This document shows, piece after piece, positions 50,295 through 58,500 of a stretch of DNA of 64,000 nt (positions are counted from its first letter, which is position 1; every line of letters starts with the position of its first letter). The stretch is from Bacteroidota bacterium (GTDB lineage Bacteria > Bacteroidota > Bacteroidia > Chitinophagales > Saprospiraceae). The DNA lies in contig JAIUPL010000005.1 in NCBI GenBank assembly GCA_020160935.1, positions 186,001 through 250,000 of the forward strand, read 5' to 3'. The position numbers and the translations under genes were made by a program. The notes beneath the pieces were generated by a model, which made no database searches, was not told the DNA's origin, and saw only the letters and a program-made list of their open reading frames with translations.

Positions 50295-50631
50295 GTTTGA
50301 TTGTTTCAAATGTGTGAAAATGAGCATCGAATACCTTCCTGATGGGCAGGAAGTTCAGAAGAAGGCGCCAGCGGATGTCCTGCAAATGTAACCTCCTTTG
50401 ATTCGAATGCTTTCATCCTTTGGTCGTGAACCTGCACAAATGTCGCCTATAGAACGCTTTGCTTTGTCGATCAAGGGCGCGGCCAATTGAGCGGAAAACT
50501 GTATTCTTGCCCCGATTTTGTTTCTGCAAGTGCAAAAACGGTATTCATTTGATGTGATATTTTGATCCAAGTGATTGACACACAAGTATTTTTACCTTTT
50601 TTGCCTGCTTTCTTAACCAACCCGTATATCC
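50295..50631. other. Intergenic region between divergent omp28-like and terC genes
   Basis: This 337-bp spacer holds no ORF I can support and no word-repeat palindrome. It must contain both divergent promoters. AT-rich stretches at 50570-50605 (TATTTTTACCTTTTTTG) could be the terC promoter, but no exact TAnnTTTG box was found. Confidence 0.5.
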
Positions 50632-51477
50632 ATGTTTCTTCTTACAATGCCCGATTTTACCTCCGGTGAGGTATGGATGAGTTTGCTGACGCTGACATTC
50701 CTGGAAATTGTTTTGGGCGTCGATAATATTATTTTTCTTTCTATCGTGTCGGCCAAACTGCCAGCACACGAGCAGCCCAAAGCCCGAAACATCGGCTTGT
50801 TGCTGGCCATGGGCTTGCGCATTGTACTGTTGTTCGGCCTGACCTGGATTATCGGCATGAAAGAACCTTTCTTCCATATCGATTTTCTTGGACTGCATGG
50901 CGGTGTGACAGGCCAGGGCCTGATTCTTTTTCTGGGCGGCATTTTCCTGTTGTACAAGGCTACTTCTGAAATACACCACAAACTCGAAAGCCCGAATGAA
51001 GGTGACGACCCGGGTGGTAAAGGAAAATCGGCACTCAGTGCCGTTATCCTGCAAATTACCCTGATCAACGTTGTTTTCTCCTTCGATTCCATCCTGACGG
51101 CCGTGGGATTGTCCAATGACCTGGTTGTTATGATCGTGGCTATTGTTGCGTCCGTCCTGGTGATGATGCTGTTCTCCGGCCCGGTCAGTTCCTTTGTCAA
51201 CAAACACCCGACGGTGCAAATGCTGGGCCTCTCATTCCTCATTCTCATCGGCTTTTCGCTGATCGCGGAGGCTGCACACATCGGACATTTTATCGAAGGC
51301 TCAGTACCGAAAGGCTACCTGTATTTTGCTATTTTCTTCTCCCTCTTTGTAGAATTTCTAAACATCCGCATGCGCAAAGCGCAAAGCCCTGTGCAACTGC
51401 ACGGCTACAGCGAAACTGCTACCAAACGTGGTTTGCTGGACGAGGATTTGCTGGATCAGGAGGAGCAACAGAAATAA
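50632..51477 (+). CDS. TerC family integral membrane protein
   Basis: This 281-residue protein has seven or more membrane helices. The family-defining acidic motifs are LEIVLGVDNIIF near residue 23 and INVVFSFDSILTAVG near 142, which carry the intramembrane Asp residues thought to bind metal ions. SKL-type loops follow. TerC proteins are linked to manganese export and metal homeostasis near the Sec machinery in other bacteria. The C-terminal tail is acidic (LLDEDLLDQEEQQK). Palindrome 12 begins 3 nt after its stop. Confidence 0.93.
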   Translation: MFLLTMPDFTSGEVWMSLLTLTFLEIVLGVDNIIFLSIVSAKLPAHEQPKARNIGLLLAMGLRIVLLFGLTWIIGMKEPFFHIDFLGLHGGVTGQGLILFLGGIFLLYKATSEIHHKLESPNEGDDPGGKGKSALSAVILQITLINVVFSFDSILTAVGLSNDLVVMIVAIVASVLVMMLFSGPVSSFVNKHPTVQMLGLSFLILIGFSLIAEAAHIGHFIEGSVPKGYLYFAIFFSLFVEFLNIRMRKAQSPVQLHGYSETATKRGLLDEDLLDQEEQQK

Positions 51478-51480
51478 AAG

Positions 51481-51610
51481 TGCAGGCCTCACCCCCCGGC
51501 CCCCTCTCCAACGGAGAGGGGGGGCGAGTACCCTTGGCTTTTTCAATAGTGAAGCCAAGCGGGAAGTCACCCCCTCTCCCTTGGAGAGGGGGCCGGGGGG
51601 TGAGGCCTGC
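51481..51610. repeat. Intergenic palindrome 12 (GC-rich arms, CTTGGCTT core)
   Basis: The outer arms TGCAGGCCTCACCCCCCGG (51481) and CCGGGGGGTGAGGCCTGCA (51592) are perfectly complementary and continue inward with CCCCCTCTCC / GGAGAGGGGG. The central hairpin CTTGGCTT...GAAGCCAAG at 51533-51559 has an AATAG loop and matches the core of palindrome 2. It lies between the co-directional terC and exonuclease genes. Confidence 0.94.
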
Positions 51611-51615
51611 AAAAC

Positions 51616-52464
51616 ATGCGAAACACCAACTTACAACCCTTATCCATGCAAGATCTCCAACTCAATCTCACCCGCGACCTCGTGTTTTTCGATGTAGAAA
51701 CCACGGGCCTGAACGTCATCCGCGACCGCATTGTGCAGATTGCGCTGGTGAAGTTATTTAAAAACGGGCAGCCACCGGAAGAACTGACCATGTTGATCAA
51801 TCCCGGAATCCCCATTTCGGAAGAGTCGATGCAAATACATGGCATTACGCCGAAAGACCTGGCCAACAAACCCGTTTTTGCGCAAGTGGCCCAGAAAATT
51901 TGGGATTTTATCGGTACTTCTGACCTCGCAGGTTACAATTCCAATCGATTCGATGTGCCCATGCTCATGGAGGAATTTGCCCGGGTAGGCATGGAATTCG
52001 ACATCAGCAAGCGGCGTTTGATCGATGTTCAGCGTATCTTTTACAAAATGGAACCACGTACGCTCAAGGCAGCGTACCGGCTGTATTGCCAGCGCGAACT
52101 GGAAGACGCCCACGATGCCCTGGCCGATGTAAAAGCCACCATCGATGTGTTTAAAGGGCAGTTGCGTGCATATGAGGGCAAGGACCTGTGGGATGAAGAC
52201 GGCAGTACCATTCCGGCGCCCATCAAAAACGATATGCAGGCGTTGCATGATTTTACCAACGACCTGCATTTCCTCGATGCCACCCAAAAACTGCGCGTTC
52301 AACCCGATGGCGTCGTGGTGTTCAATTTTGGAAAATACATGGGGCAACCCGTGAAGGAAGTGCTTAAAAAAGAGCGCAATTACGGCATCTGGATACAGGA
52401 ACGGGAATTTTCCTCGCAGGTGAAACAAATCATCCGCCAGATGATGAAGGAGATTGGCGCATGA
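51616..52464 (+). CDS. DnaQ-like 3'-5' exonuclease (DEDDh)
   Basis: This protein has 282 residues from ATG 51616, or 272 from ATG 51646. The second start (MQDLQLNLTRDLVFFDVET) is close to the exonuclease fold and may be the true one. The catalytic motifs are DVETTGL (Exo I), AGYNSNRFDVPML (Exo II) and AHDALADVKAT (Exo III, DEDDh type). The C-terminal part (about 205-280) includes VVFNFGKYMGQPVKEVLKKE, a segment often found after such exonucleases in Bacteroidota. It is a likely proofreading or repair exonuclease not bound to a polymerase chain. Confidence 0.93.
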   Translation: MRNTNLQPLSMQDLQLNLTRDLVFFDVETTGLNVIRDRIVQIALVKLFKNGQPPEELTMLINPGIPISEESMQIHGITPKDLANKPVFAQVAQKIWDFIGTSDLAGYNSNRFDVPMLMEEFARVGMEFDISKRRLIDVQRIFYKMEPRTLKAAYRLYCQRELEDAHDALADVKATIDVFKGQLRAYEGKDLWDEDGSTIPAPIKNDMQALHDFTNDLHFLDATQKLRVQPDGVVVFNFGKYMGQPVKEVLKKERNYGIWIQEREFSSQVKQIIRQMMKEIGA

Positions 52465-52518
52465 GCGCGTGTTCGACGAACACGCAACCCGACAATGTGA
52501 ACACAAAAATCCGGCACC

Positions 52519-53415
52519 ATGCATAAACTGTTGTGCAACAGCGTTTTTAGAAAAACTGCCAGGCGCAGAACCGGCGCATTCCAGCCGGCAAGCCTTTTGC
52601 TTTTCGGCTTAGCCATGTCCTTTTTGTGCTGTGTTGTTGCCTGTTACGAACCGCAGGAAGGTTGCCAGGATATTTCGGCTACCAATTTTGATGCCTCGGC
52701 CGATAAAGACTGTGCGTGCTGTACTTATCCGAAATTGCGCATCGGCGTGTCGCAGTTCTATGGCGATGACCTGTTTATTGAAAACAGCCGGTATATCGCA
52801 TCCGACGGACATCCGTTTGTACTCAAAAATGTTTCCTTTTATCTGTCTGATTTTCAATTGTTTCGAAATGGCGAAACATTCACAGTGAGCGATACCGTAG
52901 GCTTGTACACCCTGCCTGCCACAGGAAACGACACGATGCGGGAGGTATTTACCGACGATTTTGTGCTGGTACGCCGCACCCCGATCATCAACGAAGCAGG
53001 CACCTTCCGGTACGACGGCAGTTTTGATCAGATGAAATTTCGCCTGGGCCTCGACGACCAGGCACAGCGCGTGGTGCCATCCCGCGCACCGGCCGGGCAT
53101 CCGCTGCGCACCCAATCGGACAGCCTGTGGCACGGGCGCAACGAAGGTTTCGTTTTTATGCAGGTGGTCGTGGCACGCGATACCCTGGCAGGCACCAAAC
53201 CGGATACCATTTCGCTCAAAAAAGCCGACCTCCCCGATTTTATCTTTAGCGCCACCGGCCCATTCGTGCATAAAACAGGCTATAACTTCGATATTGTGCT
53301 GGAAATTGACCACCGGGAACTGCTGAACGGAATCGATTGGACAACTGGCGACATTTCTGCATGGAAACTTCAAATAGTATCCAACTTGCCAGGCGCTTTG
53401 AGCGTTTATCAGTAA
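52519..53415 (+). CDS. MbnP-like lipoprotein 1
   Basis: This 298-residue protein has an N-terminal hydrophobic stretch ending in a lipobox-like VVACYEP (Cys at about residue 42). A Cys-rich segment follows (GCQDISATNFD, KDCACCTYP), then an MbnP-like domain: LRIGVSQFYGDDLFIENS, FYLSDFQLFRNGE and the Trp-containing SLWHGRNEGFVFMQVVV. MbnP proteins are periplasmic copper-binding partners of the di-heme enzyme MbnH, which oxidises a Trp to kynurenine. It is first in a three-gene operon (30 bp to the next gene). Sequence match to MbnP is moderate; copper binding is inferred. Confidence 0.78.
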   Translation: MHKLLCNSVFRKTARRRTGAFQPASLLLFGLAMSFLCCVVACYEPQEGCQDISATNFDASADKDCACCTYPKLRIGVSQFYGDDLFIENSRYIASDGHPFVLKNVSFYLSDFQLFRNGETFTVSDTVGLYTLPATGNDTMREVFTDDFVLVRRTPIINEAGTFRYDGSFDQMKFRLGLDDQAQRVVPSRAPAGHPLRTQSDSLWHGRNEGFVFMQVVVARDTLAGTKPDTISLKKADLPDFIFSATGPFVHKTGYNFDIVLEIDHRELLNGIDWTTGDISAWKLQIVSNLPGALSVYQ

Positions 53416-53445
53416 CATTGACCCGGTTTTTTATCCACCTCTGTT

Positions 53446-54204
53446 ATGAAAAAAATTGCCCTGTTTCTGGTCGGCGCAGCGCTTGTTATGCTTGCTTCCT
53501 GTGGCAAAGACGAGCCGCAAACCGACAATAATTTTACCCTGACCTTCAAAGCCACTTACGACGGCGTGGCCCTGGAGAAGTACAAAAATTATCCGTACGG
53601 TGCCCGCACGGTTCAAATGAACAAGTTCAATACGTTTTTGTCCGATCTGATTCTGGTAAAAAAAGACGGCGGCGAACAACGCCTGTCCGATATCGAGTGG
53701 GTGGATTTTACGCCCGATCTCGCGCCGGACAACAAAGCCGTGGAAGTCAAATTTCAGTACACCTTACCTGCCGGCGATTACACGGCCCTCAAAATCGGTT
53801 ATGGCGTACGGGCCGACCTCAATGCCAAAAAGCCGAGCGATTTTGCGCCTTCACACCCCTTGTATCTGGAAAACGAATACTGGTCGGGCTGGCAGAGTTA
53901 CATCTTTACCAAAGTACAAGGCCTGTACGACCTTGATGGCGTAGGCGATCCGGAAAGTACACTCACCTATCACTGCGGCTCGGATGCCGTGTATCGCACG
54001 GGCGTTTTCAACACCGATGTGAATGTAACGGAAAAAAGCGGCGCACTGACGGTAGAATTTGACCTGAAAAAACTGCTGACCGTGAATGGTACGTTGCTCG
54101 ATTTGAGCAACCCGGACAACCGAAATACCTCCCACAGCGCCAGTAATATCGTATTGGGAACCAAGGTCATGGATAATTTCGCCAATGCTACTTCCGTAAA
54201 ATGA
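53446..54204 (+). CDS. MbnP-like lipoprotein 2
   Basis: This 252-residue lipoprotein has signal peptide and lipobox ...MLASCGKDEP (Cys21). The domain begins FTLTFKATYDGVALE. The FNTFLSDLILVKKDGGE strand and the motif NEYWSGWQSYIFTKVQGLYD match the conserved Trp region of MbnP. A C-terminal half of beta strands follows (LTVEFDLKKLLTVNG). It overlaps the MbnH-like gene by 4 bp (ATGA), so the two proteins are made together. Possible target Trp residues for MbnH are those in YWSGW. Confidence 0.8.
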   Translation: MKKIALFLVGAALVMLASCGKDEPQTDNNFTLTFKATYDGVALEKYKNYPYGARTVQMNKFNTFLSDLILVKKDGGEQRLSDIEWVDFTPDLAPDNKAVEVKFQYTLPAGDYTALKIGYGVRADLNAKKPSDFAPSHPLYLENEYWSGWQSYIFTKVQGLYDLDGVGDPESTLTYHCGSDAVYRTGVFNTDVNVTEKSGALTVEFDLKKLLTVNGTLLDLSNPDNRNTSHSASNIVLGTKVMDNFANATSVK

Positions 54205-55373
54205 CACACGACAGGGGAAAAACAGTTTTGGTGATGGCAGCGCTGCTGGCCACCACGCTGTTGTTATCGCAATGCGGTAAAAACCCGCCCGGCTCCAGTT
54301 GCAAAGATGGCTGCGACCTGACGGGAATACCGTACAATCCAACGACATACACCATTCAAAAACCTGCGCATTTCCCGCAAATTGCCGTTCCCGCCGACAA
54401 CCCCATGACGCTGGAGGGCGTGCAATTGGGGCGTCGATTGTTCTACGACCCCATTCTTTCGGCCGACAGCACCATGTCGTGCAGTTCGTGCCATTTGCCT
54501 GAAATGAGTTTTACCGATGGCAAAGCAGTTTCTACCGGCATCGACGGCATGGCTGGTCGACGCAGCGCCATGTCGCTCCTCAATGTGGCTTATGCTACCA
54601 ACGGACTGTTTTGGGACGGGCGCGCCAGAACGCTCGAAGACCAGGCGCTGCGTCCCGTGGAAGACCCCATCGAACTGCATCACACCTGGCCCAATGTAGT
54701 GGAGCAGTTGAAACAACATCCGCAATACCCCGAACTGTTCAGAAAAGCATTCGGCATTCAAAATTGTTGCGAAATCACCAAAGAACTGGCTGCCAAGGCT
54801 ATTTCACAGTTCGAACGCATCCTGATCAGCAGCGGTACTTCCCGCTACGATCAGTACGTGCTGGGCAACCCGGACGCCCTCGACGACGAGGAACTAGACG
54901 GCAAACTCATGTTTTTTGATGAAGGCCAGGATGTAAACCTGCCCGATGCCCAGTGTTTCCATTGCCATGGTGGCATTACGCTTACCGGCAATTTTTACTT
55001 CAACAACGGCCTCGACAGTGTGGCCACACTCAACGACTTCGTAGATAAAGGCCGCGGCGAAGTGAGCGGCAACCCGACCGACAACGGAAAATTCCGGGCG
55101 CCCACACTGCGCAACATTGAACTCACGGCGCCCTACATGCACGACGGCCGTTTTGCTACCCTGGAAGCAGTGCTCGAGCACTACAATGGCAACGGCAAAG
55201 GCGTGTCCAATGAAGACCCTTTCGTGCGGCAAATCGGATTCCCGCTGGGTGGAAGTGTGCTGACGTATTCGGGGCTGACGCCTTATCAGCGCAAAGCGGT
55301 GGTAAAATTTTTGAAAACACTGACGGATACGACGTTTATCAACAATCCGGATATCCAAAATCCTTTCAGATAG
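54201..55373 (+). CDS. Di-heme cytochrome c peroxidase/MauG family protein (MbnH-like)
   Basis: This 390-residue lipoprotein (LLLSQCGKNPPG, lipobox Cys) has two c-type heme sites: CSSCHLPEMSF near residue 93 and CFHCHGGI near 252. Other family features are RRLFYDPILSADSTMSC, GRRSAMSLLNVAY and the C-terminal LRNIELTAPYMHDGRFATLEAVLEHY. It is either a bacterial di-heme peroxidase or an MbnH-type enzyme. The two MbnP-like genes directly upstream favour MbnH: it would modify Trp in a partner protein to create a copper site. Export is periplasmic. Confidence 0.85.
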   Translation: MTHDRGKTVLVMAALLATTLLLSQCGKNPPGSSCKDGCDLTGIPYNPTTYTIQKPAHFPQIAVPADNPMTLEGVQLGRRLFYDPILSADSTMSCSSCHLPEMSFTDGKAVSTGIDGMAGRRSAMSLLNVAYATNGLFWDGRARTLEDQALRPVEDPIELHHTWPNVVEQLKQHPQYPELFRKAFGIQNCCEITKELAAKAISQFERILISSGTSRYDQYVLGNPDALDDEELDGKLMFFDEGQDVNLPDAQCFHCHGGITLTGNFYFNNGLDSVATLNDFVDKGRGEVSGNPTDNGKFRAPTLRNIELTAPYMHDGRFATLEAVLEHYNGNGKGVSNEDPFVRQIGFPLGGSVLTYSGLTPYQRKAVVKFLKTLTDTTFINNPDIQNPFR

Positions 55374-55409
55374 CCCGGCCGACTTCTTGCATACTCTTTT
55401 GACGGGTTG

Positions 55410-55428
55410 GCCCTTGAAAAGGGCTTTT
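55410..55428 (+). terminator. Weak Rho-independent terminator after the MbnH-like gene
   Basis: The short stem GCCCTT / AAGGGC has a 3-nt loop followed by TTTT, 37 nt after the stop. Confidence 0.55.
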
Positions 55429-55508
55429 CCATACATTTCCGCGCACATTTTTGTCCGCATAACCCTATTATTGTGGATGTAAGTTAACATCCCACCAATT
55501 GCGCAACC

Positions 55509-58500
55509 ATGAAAAAACCAACCCTGTTCATCCTTCTGTTTTTGCTGTTGTCCTGTTCGCTTTTTGCCCAAAATACCAATTCCTTTGGCAGATTCAGCGA
55601 ATACTACCAACTCAGTCCGCGCGAAGCACATTCCATTTTAGTAGATCAAGCGCCATTTGATTCCTCCTGGCTACACAGTCCCGTAGGCATGAGCGATACC
55701 ATGCCGGTTCAACGATTGCCCTTTGGGTACTACCTGGCCGTATCGGCCCGGACCGAAGGCATCGACATCGAGGTGATAACGCGCGCGCCCGTTCAAATGA
55801 CCGTGTTCCCTTCGCGGCGGCGCTCGCTGGAATTTGTTCTGACCGACACCCTGGGTCGGCGTATTTCCGATGCAAAAGCCAGCATACAGGGTAAAAAAAT
55901 CAGGTTCGACACCAGGATGCAGGTATACCGCATTCCACGCCCCAGACAGGGTCGCATGCTGCAAATAAAAACGGGCGGCCACACCTGGTACTACGAAATA
56001 GACGTAAACGATCCGGAAGACCTCCGCCAGTATCGCTGGGAACGCTTTACTGCCCACCCGGTCGGCAGGGTGTTGGGTTTGTCCTGGTTGTATGTCAAGG
56101 ACATTCCCCGTTTTCCCCGTCAGTTGATTCAAAAAATCCGGTATCACAACTTCAACAATTACCGCCGCCAGGCAAAATGGGATAAAAAAGAAGCATGGAA
56201 TGGCTATGTGGCATTTTCCCAACCCAAATACCGCCCTGGCGACAGCCTGCATGTGAAAGCATGGGTTGCCGACTACAAAGGGAAACCCTGGAACAAACCC
56301 GTAGAATTGAAGGTGTACTCGACCTATACAGGGAAAGTGACTATTAACCGAATCCTGCAACCCTCCAGCCCCGGCGTTTTTACCTGGCAGACCAGGTTGA
56401 ATGATTCGATGGAAATTGACCGTCCCTACAATTTCTTTTTTTCCAACCCACACCCCCGAAAACGGGGCTGGTTTCACCAGTATAGAACATCGGCGGGAAG
56501 TGTGACGGGTTCGATGTATTACGAAGACTATGTGCTGGATGAAGTTAAATACAGTTTTACACAGGACAAATCGGAATACGCACAAGGCGACAGCGTGGTG
56601 TTTCACATCAGCGGCAAGGATGCTACGGGGCAGGCGCTGAACGATGGTCGTTACAGCCTGGTTGTGAAATCTGTTTCAACCGCTTATTTCTATTCGGAGA
56701 AAGTAGCCATTCCCGACACCATCTGGCAGTCGTCGGGCCCCTTGCAGGCTTCCGGCACCCTCGATTTGAGGCTCCCCGACCGTTTTTTACCCAATGCCCA
56801 ATGCAACATGACGGCAATGCTGTACGCCACCAACAGCGCAGGGGAATTGCAACAACTCAACCTGTCCTTTCTGGTCGATCAACGCAGTATCCCGCTGAAA
56901 CCGCTGAAAGTGTGGATCGACCGGGGCTGGCTCTATGCCGACTGGAAAGGGCAACCGAGTGCCGGCAAGCAGGTAAAGTTGCAGGAATTTACCAATGAGG
57001 ATACTCCTCGCACTTCCTTCATAGTCTTGCCATATCGTGTACCCGTCAGGCAGGATGTAAGAATGTATCAATTCATGGCAGATAATGAGAGTATTAGCCT
57101 CTCGCCCGACGATAGCCGGTACGGTGGTCATCGGGTAAGTGAACTGGCATTCAGAGCAGGCGATACGGCTGTATTTACCCTTGTCAATCCGCACCGAATT
57201 CCTGTTCAATATCGAATCCGGCGCGGAAAAGAGGAATGGGAAAGAGGTGTGTTGACCGATTCTACCCTGGAACTTCGTTATCCGCAGGCCGACAAATACG
57301 ACTGGGGCGCTTATTACACATTTATGTGGGGCGGACAGGACCGGCAACTGGACAATACCATTCCCTTGTATAAAAACCGCCTCGATGTGACCATCGACCA
57401 GCCGGAAACCATCACCCCCGGCGAGCAGGTGCAGGTAAAAGTGCAGGTGAAAGATTACCGCGACAGGCCCGTGGCAGGTGCCGACCTTACTGCGGGCGCT
57501 TTCAATGCCTTGTTTAAAGGATCAAAACCGTACAATGCGCCCTCCATTTCCTATTCCCAGCGACGAACACCTCCCGAAAACCCTTTCCAGATAGCCCGGT
57601 TGGAATGCAGCGGATTTAGCCAGCCTGTTTCGGACCACTGGTACAAACGGCTGCACCTGGATACCATACCGTATTACCAAATGCGACATACGGGTGCGAC
57701 AGGGAATGCGCCCGCAACCTACCTGCTTGCCACCGACATATACCCGCGTGCTTTTCAAAACGCCTCGTTTCCCGGCGCCGACACGCTTTTGCCAGGCCTT
57801 CCGGCGCCCACCGATTCCCTGTATTTTCAGAAACCGCAGGTGGCGCCTTTTGTCGTCGATCAGTTGAATGCACAACCCATTTACCTGATCTGGCTAAACC
57901 GGCAATTAGTGTATTACCACGGCGCCACCGACAATGCGCCGTACAGTTTTATCGCTGAACCGGGTTATAATTTCCTGAAAATCAGAACGCGTATGGGGGA
58001 ATACTCCATCGACAGCATTTACCTGGAAAAAGGGAAAAAATACACCATCGCCTTGAGCCAGTCGGGCTGGAAAGCAAAATGGGAACCTGTGCCCTCCCCG
58101 GGCAACACCTGGGCGCATGCCCGTGTGCGCCTGGATGCACGGCCCGACAGCCTCGAAGTGTTCGAACGCAGGGTGGTGCAACAATCCATGCTGCTGCTGC
58201 GCAATCAATACAGCAACGCCAACCTGTTTTTCTGGCAGGATGCAGGCAGTGTACATGCCTTGAAATCTAATTACAATCAGGTGCAGATCGTCGGGCCTTT
58301 CAGTCCCGGGTACCTCATCAATGGCGTACTGCCGGGCGGCGTGCTGTGCCAGTTTCCTTTCGAGTACGGATACGAATACGAAGTAATGGAACACAGGGAG
58401 CGCCTGTACGATACCCAATGGATGAAACACAGCGCCGGCCGACTGCCCCGAAAACTGCCGGTACGATCGATGTTCGACTGGGCACTGGGGCGGCACCACG

